Origin: JBDHDH01 sp039591615
Lineage (GTDB): Bacteria; Gemmatimonadota; Gemmatimonadetes; Gemmatimonadales; GWC2-71-9
Length of the DNA stretch: 64,000 bases
Direction: 5' to 3'
Assembly: GCA_039591615.1 (NCBI GenBank)
Contig: JBDHDH010000001.1
Location: 52,186 to 116,185 of the forward strand
Under the pieces are notes generated by a model. It worked only from the letters and a program-made list of their open reading frames with translations, searched no databases and was not told the origin of the DNA. The translations under genes and the position numbers were made by a program. Shown one piece after another: positions 9,277-18,321 of the stretch (positions within the stretch are counted from its first letter, which is position 1; every line of letters begins with the position of its first letter).

Positions 9277-10700
9277 ACGGTTTCGACCTTGAGGAGGTTG
9301 GTCGTCCCGGGGACCTCGAACGGCACGCCAGCGGTGACCACAATTTGCTCGCCTCTCCGTACCAGCTTCGACTCGAGCAGGGTACCTCGCGCCACATCGA
9401 GCATCGTCTCGTAGGTCGGCACACGCTCCACGAGAATCGGGACGACTCCCCACACGAGCGAGAGGAACCGAAAGGTCGACGACTCGGTGGACAGAGCGAC
9501 AATGGGGATCCAACCGCGATGCACGGCGATCTTGCGAGCCGTGAACCCGCTCTTGGTGAAACAGACGATGACGGATACGCGGAGGGCCTCCGCAGCCACG
9601 GTGGTTGCAAACGCGATGGCGGACGCCGCATCGATCGCCTCTCGCGGCAGATCGCTGCGTCGCCGGCGTGGCGTGGGCCCCTCTGGACGCTCCCGTTCCA
9701 CCTCGTGAATGATACGGGCCATCGCTTCGACAGCCTTCACGGGATAGGAACCGATGGCGGTCTCCGCCGAGAGCATCACGGCGTCGGTCCCATCCAGGAT
9801 GGCGTTGGCGACGTCCGAGGCCTCGGCACGCGTGGGCCGTGGCGCCCGGACCATGGATTCCAGCATCTGCGTCGCCGTGATCACCGGTCTCTCGTGGTCG
9901 ATGGCGAGCGAAATGAGCCGCTTCTGTGTGAGGGGTACCTCCTCGAATAGCAATTCGACACCGAGATCGCCACGCGCGACCATCAGCGCATCAGCGCGAT
10001 CGACGATGCGATCAAGGTCCTCCAGCGCCGCTGCCTTCTCAATCTTGCCGACGAGCCGAACGTGCGGTGGCACCAGTCCGCGGACTTCTTCGAGGTCTTC
10101 CGCGCGACGCACGAAAGACACGCCCACGAGATCAACGCCATGCTCCAACGCCGCTTCGATATCGGTCTTGTCTTTGTCGGTGACGGCCGGTGCGCTCACG
10201 AGGACGCCCGGCAGATTCATACCCTTGTGACTCTTGAGGAGACCACCGAACCGCACGACGGCGTGCACTCGATTTCCCCGAACCTCGGTGACCTCGGTGG
10301 CCAACAGCCCGTCGTCGAGAAGGATTGTCGCACCGGGATGGACGTCGTTCGCGAGGTTCCGGTAGGTCGTCGGGATTTCCGCTGCCTCGGCCTCCCCTTC
10401 GGGCACGAAGACGACCTCAGCATCGCGGTCGAGCTCCCGTGGCTCGTCCAGGCTGCCGACGCGAATCCGCGGTCCCTGTAAGTCCACCAGCAGGCCGATG
10501 GGAGCTCGCTGCTCCTCTCGCAGCCGGCGGACTATGTCCATGAGCCGGGTTCGCTCCTCGCGGGTCCCGTGGGAGCTGTTGATCCGGAAGATGTTTGCCC
10601 CGGCGCGGATCATGTCCCGGATGACCGGTTCGTCGGCGGACGCGGGTCCCAGGGTGGCGATGATCTTGGTGCGACGAAACCGTGGGTCGTAATCCGTCAT
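9273..10700 (-). CDS. pyk: Pyruvate kinase
   Basis: 475 residues, normal for bacterial pyruvate kinase, the last ATP-yielding step of glycolysis. Seen in order: RRTKIIATLGPAS at the N-terminus, NSSHGTREE, the B domain, the catalytic VGKIEKAAAL lysine, MVARGDLGVELL with the divalent metal ligands, and ITATQMLESM. The C-terminal domain ends with an intact FTKSGFTAR phosphate-binding loop. It starts at ATG 10700, overlapping the deacylase stop by four bases; the longer frame to 10850 lies inside the upstream gene. Confidence 0.97.
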   Translation of the reverse strand: MTDYDPRFRRTKIIATLGPASADEPVIRDMIRAGANIFRINSSHGTREERTRLMDIVRRLREEQRAPIGLLVDLQGPRIRVGSLDEPRELDRDAEVVFVPEGEAEAAEIPTTYRNLANDVHPGATILLDDGLLATEVTEVRGNRVHAVVRFGGLLKSHKGMNLPGVLVSAPAVTDKDKTDIEAALEHGVDLVGVSFVRRAEDLEEVRGLVPPHVRLVGKIEKAAALEDLDRIVDRADALMVARGDLGVELLFEEVPLTQKRLISLAIDHERPVITATQMLESMVRAPRPTRAEASDVANAILDGTDAVMLSAETAIGSYPVKAVEAMARIIHEVERERPEGPTPRRRRSDLPREAIDAASAIAFATTVAAEALRVSVIVCFTKSGFTARKIAVHRGWIPIVALSTESSTFRFLSLVWGVVPILVERVPTYETMLDVARGTLLESKLVRRGEQIVVTAGVPFEVPGTTNLLKVETV

Positions 10701-11473
10701 CGAGACAAACGCCTTTCCATCAGCCGGTCGGCCAACGCCGGAAGGGCTTCGCCGGCGGTGGCCGGCCAGGCGACCTCCACTTCCTGGCTCAGCGGTGTCC
10801 GATCGGGGTTGATTTCGATCACGGGACATCCACGCTCCAACGCCCTCCATGGGAGTCCAGCCGCGGGATACACCAGCGCTGAGGTACCGACGACGATCAA
10901 CGCGTCACACCGTTCCACGGCACGCGATGCGCGCTCGAGTGCCACGCGCGGCAGTGTCTCCCCGAACCACACCACCCCCGGCCGAATGGGGCTCCCGCAC
11001 TGGGGACACCGAGGAGGCTCTACCTCGCCATCCTCGGGCACCTCGAGAGGTTCCAGCTGGTCGGTGTCGAATGGATGCCCGCGATCCAGGCAGCGAAACG
11101 CGTCGAGGGAGCCATGCAACTCGATCACGTCGCCGCTTCCTGCTCGTCGATGCAGGCCGTCAACATTCTGGGTGATGACCTCGAGCCGGTCGAACACCTG
11201 CCGCAAGCGGACGACGGCGTGATAGCCAGGATGGGGATTCGCCCGGCGAGTGAGCCGCCACCGCCACAAATACCAACCGAAGACCCGCGCCGAATGATGT
11301 CGGAAGGCAGCCTCGCTGGCGAGCTCGACCGGATCGAACCGGGCCCAGAGACCGCTCTGCGCATCCCGAAACGTCGGCACGCCAGATTCCTGAGACATAC
11401 CGGCACCAGTCACTACCACGACGTGTTGGGCCTCGGCAACCGATGCCACCGCGGCGTCGAGGAAGGCCGGCAT
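10697..11473 (-). CDS. cobB: Sir2-family NAD-dependent protein deacylase (CobB-like)
   Basis: 258 residues. The NAD-binding GAGMSQESGVPTFRD, the catalytic TQNVDGLHRRAG and ELHGS motifs, and VVGTSALVYPAA are intact. A Tyr-x-x-Arg pair (in WYLWRW) matches the acyl-pocket motif of class III sirtuins, so desuccinylase as well as deacetylase activity is likely. The zinc module is reduced: one Cys in FRCLDRG and two in CPQC. The ATG at 11473 was chosen; a TTG at 11515 is an alternative. It overlaps pyk by four bases, suggesting coupling of deacylation and glycolysis genes. Confidence 0.93.
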   Translation of the reverse strand: MPAFLDAAVASVAEAQHVVVVTGAGMSQESGVPTFRDAQSGLWARFDPVELASEAAFRHHSARVFGWYLWRWRLTRRANPHPGYHAVVRLRQVFDRLEVITQNVDGLHRRAGSGDVIELHGSLDAFRCLDRGHPFDTDQLEPLEVPEDGEVEPPRCPQCGSPIRPGVVWFGETLPRVALERASRAVERCDALIVVGTSALVYPAAGLPWRALERGCPVIEINPDRTPLSQEVEVAWPATAGEALPALADRLMERRLSR

Positions 11474-11523
11474 GCTCAACGAGTTCGACTGAGCGCCGGG
11501 AACACGACTCGCCAAGCCGAACG

Positions 11524-12768
11524 TCAGCGGCTGGGGGTCAGCACCCCAGGCGTTGCTGACGGATAGGTCCGGGCCACGTAGTCGTTCAGGATCTCAAGAA
11601 ACTCCTGGACGATGCGGTCTCCCTTGAGGGTCACCTGCAATTGCCCGTCGACGTAGACGGGCGCTCTTGGCTCTTCGGACGCTCCGGGGAGCGAGATGCC
11701 GATATTAGCATGCTTCGATTCACCCGGCCCGTTCACCACGCAGCCCATGACCGCAACCCTCATGTTCTCCACCCCGGGGTGCTGCGCGCGCCATCTGGGC
11801 ATCTGTTCGCCCAGGTGTTCCTGAATCTGCTCCGCCATTTCTTGAAAGAAGGTGCTCGTTGTGCGGCCGCACCCCGGGCAGGCGGTCACCTGCGGCAGGA
11901 AGCTCCGCAATCCGAGCGCTTGGAGGACCTGCTGACAGACCAACACTTCCTCTGTCCGGTCGCCGCGAGGACGCGGCGTGAGGGAAACACGTATCGTGTC
12001 GCCGATCCCATCTTGGAGTAGAATCGAGAGCCCCGCCGTACTCGCCACGATCCCTTTCGAGCCCATCCCCGCTTCGGTCAACCCCAGGTGGAGAGGATAG
12101 TCTGAAAGCGGCGCCAGCAGGCGATACACGTCCACCAAATCCTGGACCTGCGACATCTTGACCGAAAGCACGATACGATCGTGACGAAGCCCAACCTCCT
12201 CCGCGAGCGCCGCCGATCGCGTGGCGCTCTCGACCATCGCCTGCAGGGTGACCTCCCCGGCAGCCCGAGGCTCCTTCTGTTTGGCATTCTCGTCCATGAG
12301 CTCTGTGAGCAGCCGCCGGTCCAGCGATCCCCAGTTGACTCCAATGCGCACCGGCTTGTCATGCTCCAGCGCCACCCGCACGATTGTGCTGAAGTTCTCG
12401 TCCCGGCGCTTCCCTCCCACGTTTCCCGGATTGATGCGGTATTTGGCCAGGGTGCGGGCACAATCCGGGTACTTGGCGAGCAGCAGATGGCCGTTATAGT
12501 GGAAGTCGCCAATGATCGGGACCGTTACGCCGCGGTCCTCGAGACGCCTGACAATCTCGGGGATCACTGCGGCAGCCGAGTCGTTGTTGACGGTGACGCG
12601 AACGAGCTCGCTGCCAGCACCCGCGAGGTCGGCAATCTGCTGGACCGTCGCTCCGACGTCAGCCGTATCGGTGTTGGTCATGGACTGAACCACGATCGGA
12701 TGGCAGGAACCAAGCGGCACGTCGCCTATCCACGTGGTGGTCGTGATTCGTCGCGGTATCGTAGTCAT
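11524..12768 (-). CDS. ispG: 4-hydroxy-3-methylbut-2-en-1-yl diphosphate synthase
   Basis: 414-residue iron-sulphur enzyme of the MEP isoprenoid pathway (MEcPP to HMBPP). The N-terminal barrel contains PIVVQSMTNTDT, VPIIGDFHYN and RINPGNVGGK. The C-terminal 4Fe-4S domain has ACPGCGRTT and GCVVNGPGE, giving three cluster cysteines and the conserved Glu. It starts at ATG 12768; the frame extends to 12885 but the extra residues are not family-like. A TATATT sequence lies only eight bases upstream of the ATG, so a very short or leaderless 5' end is conceivable. First gene of the ispG-cobB-pyk-MBL run. Confidence 0.97.
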   Translation of the reverse strand: MTTIPRRITTTTWIGDVPLGSCHPIVVQSMTNTDTADVGATVQQIADLAGAGSELVRVTVNNDSAAAVIPEIVRRLEDRGVTVPIIGDFHYNGHLLLAKYPDCARTLAKYRINPGNVGGKRRDENFSTIVRVALEHDKPVRIGVNWGSLDRRLLTELMDENAKQKEPRAAGEVTLQAMVESATRSAALAEEVGLRHDRIVLSVKMSQVQDLVDVYRLLAPLSDYPLHLGLTEAGMGSKGIVASTAGLSILLQDGIGDTIRVSLTPRPRGDRTEEVLVCQQVLQALGLRSFLPQVTACPGCGRTTSTFFQEMAEQIQEHLGEQMPRWRAQHPGVENMRVAVMGCVVNGPGESKHANIGISLPGASEEPRAPVYVDGQLQVTLKGDRIVQEFLEILNDYVARTYPSATPGVLTPSR

Positions 12769-12854
12769 CAGCTCCAAATATACCATTGCCCGACGATTGA
12801 ACGGCCGCGGCAGGAGGGGCAGCGGACAGGGTCTCCCCGATGCCCAAACGACTT

Positions 12855-12876
12855 GCGGGGCGCTCGGGCGCCCCGC
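12855..12876 (-). terminator. Candidate terminator hairpin after nrdJ
   Basis: A perfect nine-base inverted repeat (GCGGGGCGC / GCGCCCCGC) with a four-base loop sits between the nrdJ stop and the ispG start. The trailing T run on the minus strand is poor, so it may act weakly. Confidence 0.4.
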
Positions 12877-12924
12877 ATGGGTCATGCTCTTCGTGTCCTG
12901 CCCTCTTCTGCCGCTCCTATTTCA

Positions 12925-15468
12925 TCACCCACACTCACTGTATCCACACACATGGCACTTGGCACACCCTTCTGCGAACTCGAGCTGGGAACCGCAGTCG
13001 GGGCAGGCACCGATGAATTGCACCTCAGCGTCGCGCTGATACTCGAACATACGGCCTTCGGGCCCTTCGGCGGCCTCGCGAGCGGAGACCGCGGCCTTGT
13101 CCACGTCTTCCGCCTCAGCGGTCGCACCGAGGAGATCCTGCTGGACTCCTTGTTTCTCCTGCATCCACCGCTCGATGGCGATGCCGATGGCGTCCGGGAC
13201 GGACAGCACCTTGTTCGGTCCGAGACCGGTCACGCGATCGGACGAGATGCCGCGCAGCTGACGGTGGATCTCGTACATGGGCACACCGGAACGCAGCGCC
13301 AGCGAGATGAGCCGCCCGATCGCTTCCACATCCGACATCAGGGCGCCGCCGGCTTTGCCAAGGCTGATAAACATCTCGAACGGCTGTCCACGATCGTCCT
13401 CCGTGATCGTGACGTACATGGTGCCCAAGGGGGTCTCGACCCGCCGCGTGGCACCTCGGAGGAGATCCGGGCGGGAGCGTTTCGCGCGACGCTGCAGATG
13501 CTCGGCTTCCACTTCGTGCAACTGCTTCCGCGTCCGCTTGAGCTCTGCCTCCAGCTCGGCGATGGTTGCCTTGAGCTCGGCGTTTTCCTTGCGCTGCGAC
13601 CCACCAGCACCACCAACGTCTCCAGCCCCCGCCGCACCCGCCTGTACCTTTTGCGCGGTCTTCCCGGTCGACAAGACCTGCATCTCCCGGCTGCCGTCGC
13701 GGTACACGGTGACGCCCTTGCAACCCAGCTGGTACGCCAGCTCATAGATCTGTCGGACGTCGTCTTCCGTTGCATCCTGCGGGAAGTTGCACGTCTTGCT
13801 GATGGCGCTGTCGGTGAACTCCTGGAAGGCAGCCTGTGTGCGGATGTGCCATTCTGGCGTCACGTCATGTGCTGTCATGAAGACATGCTGCAATCGCTCG
13901 GGTACCTCATCGAATCGGATGTGACCCTCCGTGGCGATTCGCCGCACGAGCTCGTCGGAGTACCAGCCCTCCCGCTTGGCGATGGAGACGAACTCTTCGT
14001 TCACATCGGGCATCAGGACGCCCGCCTGATTTCGCATGAAAGCCACCGCGAAGAGCGGCTCGATGCCCGAGGAGCACCCGGCAATGATAGAGATCGTTCC
14101 TGTGGGGGCGACGGTGGTGAGATTACAGTTCCGGAGCCGTCGCATCGGCCGAATCCGATTGCCATCTCCGTCACGGGCGCAGGTCGCGTCCGGGCCCCAG
14201 ATGCTCTTCTCCCACTCGGCGAAGACGCCCCGCTCCGCCGCCAGCCGTTCGCTCTCGATCTTGGCTTCCTCATCGATGAACTGCATCAACTTGCGGCCGA
14301 GTTCGATGGCTTCGGTGCTGTCATAGGGAATACCCAACCCAATGAGCAGGTCCGCCCAACCCATCACCCCCAAGCCGATGCGCCGAATCCGCTGAGCCAG
14401 ATCCGTGATCTCCGGCAAGGGGTATTTGTTGGCGTCGATGACATTGTCGAGGAAATGGGTGCAGAGATGCACCGCCCGCCGGAGCCGATCCCAGTCGACT
14501 TCTCCCTCACGAACGAACACGCCCACGTTGATGGATCCCAGGTTGCACACGTCATAGGGTAGGAGCGGCTGCTCACCGCAGGGATTCGTGGCCTCATAGT
14601 CGCCGAGGTGCGGCACCGGGTTGTAACGGTTGGCCTGATCGATGAAGTAAACACCAGGCTCGCCCGTTTTCCACGCCCCCTGTACGATCTTGCCAAATAC
14701 TTCCCGCGCGTTCAGTTGTCCCACGACCGCGCCGGTCCGAGGGTGTATCAGGTCGTAGTCCCGACCTTCCCGCGCCGCCCGCATGAATTCGTCGGTGACG
14801 GCTGCGGAGATGTTGAAGTTCGTGATCTTGGTGATGTCGTCCTTGCAGGTGATAAACTCGAGTATATCAGGGTGATCGACCCGCAGAATGCCCATGTTGG
14901 CCCCGCGTCTCGTCCCCCCCTGCTTCACCACCTCGGTTGAGGAGTCGTACAGCGACATGAACGAAACGGGACCCGAGGCCACCCCCATGGTGGATCGGAC
15001 AACGTCGTTCTTTGGACGCAGCCGTGAGAACGAGAATCCCGTACCGCCACCAGACTGATGCACCAACGCCATGTTCCGTAGGGTGTCATAGATCCCACTC
15101 TTGCTGTCGGAGAGAGCATCGTCCACCGGCAAGACGAAACACGCGGAGAGCTGGCCGAGGGGCCGGCCGGCGTTCATGAGCGTCGGACTGTTTGGCATCC
15201 AGACGCGAGTGGCGATCAGATCGTAGAAGGTCTCAGCGAGCGCCTCGACCGCACCCGGACTCGCTCCGTAGCGAGAGTCCGGGGCCGCGATCGTCCGGGC
15301 GACCCGCCAGAAGAGGTCCTCGGGATCCTCTACCGGGACCCCTGCGTCATCCTTGATCAGATACCGGCGACGAAGCACGGTCACCGCGTTCTCGCTCAAC
15401 CTGAGCTTCGTGCGCCGGGACTCGCCCATCAAACCCATTTCGGCCTCATCCTCTATGTCGACGATCAC
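12925..15468 (-). CDS. nrdJ: Adenosylcobalamin-dependent (class II) ribonucleotide reductase
   Basis: 847 residues. It makes deoxyribonucleotides using B12. Visible are NAGRPLGQLSACFVLPVDD (first active-site Cys), GGTGFSFSRLRP, NPCGEQPLLPYDVCNLGSIN (radical Cys and Glu), APTGTISIIAGCSSGIEP and, after a charged coiled-coil-like linker (about 610-660), a TSCPD-type region and a C-terminal CPDCG...CAKCHVCGYSECG cluster. There is no N-terminal ATP-cone. The start is uncertain: the GTG at 15468 is used here, but an ATG at 15438 has GAGG upstream. No cobalamin riboswitch was recognised before it. Confidence 0.95.
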   Translation of the reverse strand: MIVDIEDEAEMGLMGESRRTKLRLSENAVTVLRRRYLIKDDAGVPVEDPEDLFWRVARTIAAPDSRYGASPGAVEALAETFYDLIATRVWMPNSPTLMNAGRPLGQLSACFVLPVDDALSDSKSGIYDTLRNMALVHQSGGGTGFSFSRLRPKNDVVRSTMGVASGPVSFMSLYDSSTEVVKQGGTRRGANMGILRVDHPDILEFITCKDDITKITNFNISAAVTDEFMRAAREGRDYDLIHPRTGAVVGQLNAREVFGKIVQGAWKTGEPGVYFIDQANRYNPVPHLGDYEATNPCGEQPLLPYDVCNLGSINVGVFVREGEVDWDRLRRAVHLCTHFLDNVIDANKYPLPEITDLAQRIRRIGLGVMGWADLLIGLGIPYDSTEAIELGRKLMQFIDEEAKIESERLAAERGVFAEWEKSIWGPDATCARDGDGNRIRPMRRLRNCNLTTVAPTGTISIIAGCSSGIEPLFAVAFMRNQAGVLMPDVNEEFVSIAKREGWYSDELVRRIATEGHIRFDEVPERLQHVFMTAHDVTPEWHIRTQAAFQEFTDSAISKTCNFPQDATEDDVRQIYELAYQLGCKGVTVYRDGSREMQVLSTGKTAQKVQAGAAGAGDVGGAGGSQRKENAELKATIAELEAELKRTRKQLHEVEAEHLQRRAKRSRPDLLRGATRRVETPLGTMYVTITEDDRGQPFEMFISLGKAGGALMSDVEAIGRLISLALRSGVPMYEIHRQLRGISSDRVTGLGPNKVLSVPDAIGIAIERWMQEKQGVQQDLLGATAEAEDVDKAAVSAREAAEGPEGRMFEYQRDAEVQFIGACPDCGSQLEFAEGCAKCHVCGYSECG

Positions 15469-15580
15469 TGCCGGAGATTCTACGACGTGACGGCCCGCAG
15501 AAAGTTACCTGATTGCAGTTGAGAAAGTTGTGCGATCGATTCGGGGCCGCGTTCGGACCGCGGTGGCTGCGCGGAGGGCC

Positions 15581-15609
15581 AAGGTAGGATCACGAGGGTG
15601 AACGCGCAA
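15581..15609 (-). promoter_or_regulatory. Candidate sigma-70-type promoter before nrdJ
   Basis: On the minus strand TTGCGC (15609-15604) and TACCTT (15586-15581) are separated by 17 bases, about 110 bases upstream of nrdJ. Matches are partial, so this is only a candidate. Confidence 0.3.
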
Positions 15610-15665
15610 GTGACGCGAACATCGGCGAGTCACCACCGTTCTTCGGTTTTCACATCACATAGTTG

Positions 15666-16169
15666 CTACATCGAGCCGAGGTGGCGCGAAACCGCTCCGC
15701 TACGATGCCGGCGCGCCAGCCCAACGTAGTGCTCCCAATTGCTCGCGGTTCGGGCACGCAATTCATCGTCCACCTCGCGGACGACCTTGCCGGGAACGCC
15801 AAGGACGAGCGAGCCAGGGGGCACCTCCATCCCCTCAGGAAGGACCGCGCCAGCGCCAACCACCGATCCAGCCCCGACATGGACGCCGTTCAGAAGAACG
15901 GAACCCATGCCGATGAGGCACTCATCCTCCACGATGCAGCCGTGAAGGACGGTCCGGTGTCCTACGCCCACGCGACGCCCGACCGTGCACGGCACCCCCT
16001 CATCGACATGGACCATGCACAGGTCTTGGATATTGGTTTGGTCGCCAATGCGAATCGGGGCCATGTCTCCCCGGACCACCGCGTTGTACCAGATGCTCGT
16101 CTCCCGGCCCAGGGTCACCTCACCCAGCACGACTGCACCTGGAGCAATGAAGGCAGTTGGATGAATCAC
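15666..16169 (-). CDS. Gamma-carbonic anhydrase-like left-handed beta-helix protein
   Basis: 167 residues of hexapeptide repeats (I/V at every sixth position from about 10 to 130), as in the gamma-class carbonic anhydrase/YrdA family. The three candidate metal histidines are visible in MVHVDEG, VGHRTVLHG. The N-terminus IHPTAFIAPGAVVLG and the VPPGSLVLGVPGKVVRE end are typical. Many homologues lack shown carbonic anhydrase activity, so the enzymatic role is provisional. It is 16 bases after the receptor kinase stop, in the same run as nrdJ. Confidence 0.88.
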   Translation of the reverse strand: MIHPTAFIAPGAVVLGEVTLGRETSIWYNAVVRGDMAPIRIGDQTNIQDLCMVHVDEGVPCTVGRRVGVGHRTVLHGCIVEDECLIGMGSVLLNGVHVGAGSVVGAGAVLPEGMEVPPGSLVLGVPGKVVREVDDELRARTASNWEHYVGLARRHRSGAVSRHLGSM

Positions 16170-16185
16170 GGATTGTCGAGCAGTG

Positions 16186-18147
16186 TCAGCGCCCGGGCTC
16201 GCCCTCGAATGTCATGCGTATCCACGCGGCCACCGGCTTGCTGTCCTTTCGTGCCGGCTGGAAGGGCATGGCTTTGGCCAGCTGCGCCGCCCGCCGGGCG
16301 AACCGGAGGTCGGTCTTGCCGGCGGGAATGATCCGATCAACACGCCCGTCCGCTTCGATCCGGATCCAGAGGATCGCCGGCGGCGGTGCCACCTTGACGC
16401 CGGCCGGCAGAACGACCACCGGCTCGCCGGTCGCGACCGGCGGCGTGTCGTAGCAGGACCCCTCTGCATTGTAGTTGGGCCCGGGTAAGGCGCAAGCTTC
16501 CCCGGTATTCGGTTGCGAGAAGGAGCGGACCGGTTGCGCGGTCGCCCTCGCCTCGGCTCGGCGCATCGCCACCTGCACAATGATCCGCTCGCCCCGACCA
16601 ATTGCCACCGTCGTGGTGTAGTCTTCGTAGCCCAGTGCGGTCACGCGCACGTGGTGAGAGCCCACGGGAATCGTCAAGACGTGGGCACTTACCTCTTGAC
16701 CATCGACCGTGACCTTGGCCAAACCCGGAACGCCCCTGATCTCCAAGCTTCCCATGTTAGAGAGTTCGGGGGCGGCGACTTCCGCCACCGCTTCCGTCGA
16801 ATCGACGACGGAAGGTCCCACAGCATCCGCCACTGCCGAATCGGCCGGGGCCCCGAGGATCGACTCGAAGGTGGACGCCAGATACGACGAATCTACCGCG
16901 AGTGGGGGGGGCTCCGGAGGAACCTGTGCGACCACCTCCTCACCACGTACAGCAGCCACCAGCGTCGCGAACGTCTCCCCGCTGTCCGGAAGCGACGGCG
17001 GCCAGCCGGACCCGAGGAGCACGTACCAGTACCCCCCAACCCCACCGCCCCCGAGCATGACGAGAACAAGCAATCCTGCCAGCACGCCACTGCGCTTCTC
17101 TTTTTGCTTCCGCCGGGCCGGTGTCTTCTTCGGTTCGATGCGTGGAATGGGGGTCGTGGGCGTTGGTGCGGCAACGCGCGGGCGTGGGGTGACACTGGCC
17201 GTCGCGCTGCGCTTGACCGTCGGCCGCTCCAGAGCTCTCACCAATTCCTCGGCCGTCTGGAATCGGTCCTTGGGCGCCTTGGCCAACATCCGACGGATCA
17301 CCAAGAAGAGCTCTCGCTGCTCCGGCGTGTTGAGCTTCGGCGTCGGCAGCGGATCCATCACGTGTTTGTAGCCAATCGCGAAGGCATCTTCCCCATCGTA
17401 GGGGACCCGGCCGGTAAGACACTGATACGCCACCACACCGAGCGAGTAGATGTCGCTGCGGCCATCAATCTCCTTGGCCCGAGCCTGCTCCGGACTCATG
17501 TAGTGCGGTGTTCCGATAGACATGCCCGTGCCCGTCAGCCGGGATCCCGAGGCCGCCTTGGCGATGCCGAAATCCGTCACCACCGCATTGCCGGCCTCGT
17601 CGAACATGATGTTGTCGGGCTTGATATCCCGATGCACGATGTCGTGCTTGTGTGCGTATCCCAGCGCTCGGGCGGTCTGGGTCAGCAAGCGACGGATCTC
17701 CAACGGCGATAGAGAACCATGCTCCTCGATGACCCGCGCGAGCGCTGTTCCACGGAGGTACTTCATAACGAAGTAGCTCACACGGCCGGCCTGTCCCACG
17801 CGGTAGATGGGAATGATGTGGGGGTGTTCGAGCTTCGCGGCGGTACGCGCTTCGCGTTGGAAGCGCTCCACGAACTCGGCGTCGAATGCGAGGGAAAGGG
17901 GGAGCACCTTGATAGCTACCACCCGGTCGAGCTGATGCTCCCGGGCCTTGAACACGACCGCCATCCCACCCCGCCCCAGCTCCTCTAGAATCTCATACTC
18001 AGCCGACAGTGCAGCCTGAACCACCTGCGAGCCCGAGACGTTCGTCTGGACCGCTGACATGGGCGTAGTCGCCCGCAAGTCCATGCCGCATGCCGGGCAG
18101 AACTTTGCAGTCCGATCGAGTTGGGTGCCGCAACGTGAACAGAACAT
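16186..18147 (-). CDS. Zinc-ribbon receptor Ser/Thr kinase with PEGA and TonB-C-like domains
   Basis: 653 residues. An N-terminal zinc ribbon has Cys 3, 6, 17 and 20. A Hanks-type kinase follows (about 51-310): glycine loop LGRGGM, Lys80, HRDIKPDN with Asp174, DFG at 192-194 and GTPHYMSPE. After a Pro-rich linker comes one membrane helix (about 354-377), a low-complexity stretch, a PEGA domain (about 466-530) and a C-terminal segment (about 570-650) whose pattern, including IEADGRVDRI and AMPFQPARKDSKPVAAW, resembles TonB C-terminal domains. The kinase should be cytoplasmic and the last two domains periplasmic. The TonB-like call is inference from pattern. Confidence 0.9.
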   Translation of the reverse strand: MFCSRCGTQLDRTAKFCPACGMDLRATTPMSAVQTNVSGSQVVQAALSAEYEILEELGRGGMAVVFKAREHQLDRVVAIKVLPLSLAFDAEFVERFQREARTAAKLEHPHIIPIYRVGQAGRVSYFVMKYLRGTALARVIEEHGSLSPLEIRRLLTQTARALGYAHKHDIVHRDIKPDNIMFDEAGNAVVTDFGIAKAASGSRLTGTGMSIGTPHYMSPEQARAKEIDGRSDIYSLGVVAYQCLTGRVPYDGEDAFAIGYKHVMDPLPTPKLNTPEQRELFLVIRRMLAKAPKDRFQTAEELVRALERPTVKRSATASVTPRPRVAAPTPTTPIPRIEPKKTPARRKQKEKRSGVLAGLLVLVMLGGGGVGGYWYVLLGSGWPPSLPDSGETFATLVAAVRGEEVVAQVPPEPPPLAVDSSYLASTFESILGAPADSAVADAVGPSVVDSTEAVAEVAAPELSNMGSLEIRGVPGLAKVTVDGQEVSAHVLTIPVGSHHVRVTALGYEDYTTTVAIGRGERIIVQVAMRRAEARATAQPVRSFSQPNTGEACALPGPNYNAEGSCYDTPPVATGEPVVVLPAGVKVAPPPAILWIRIEADGRVDRIIPAGKTDLRFARRAAQLAKAMPFQPARKDSKPVAAWIRMTFEGEPGR

Positions 18148-18321
18148 TGCAAGATACCCCAGTCAGTCCAAAGCCTCCTGCGTACATCGCGCACGCCTCT
18201 GCGATGAGGGGCAAGCGTCGTGCCCGTAAGTGCCAATGGGGTAGGAGCTTGTGATGGGGGTCACAACGGAATAGTGAACGACAAATGCTGAGCCCGAAGG
18301 CCGATCAACGAGGCGAGAGAG

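Noticed and set aside
12181..14562. Very long plus-strand ORF opposite ispG and nrdJ
   Set aside because: It is antisense to two well-supported genes and arises from GC-rich codon bias.
15469..15665. Cobalamin riboswitch before nrdJ
   Set aside because: The B12-box core and the expected multi-stem layout were not recognised in this short region.
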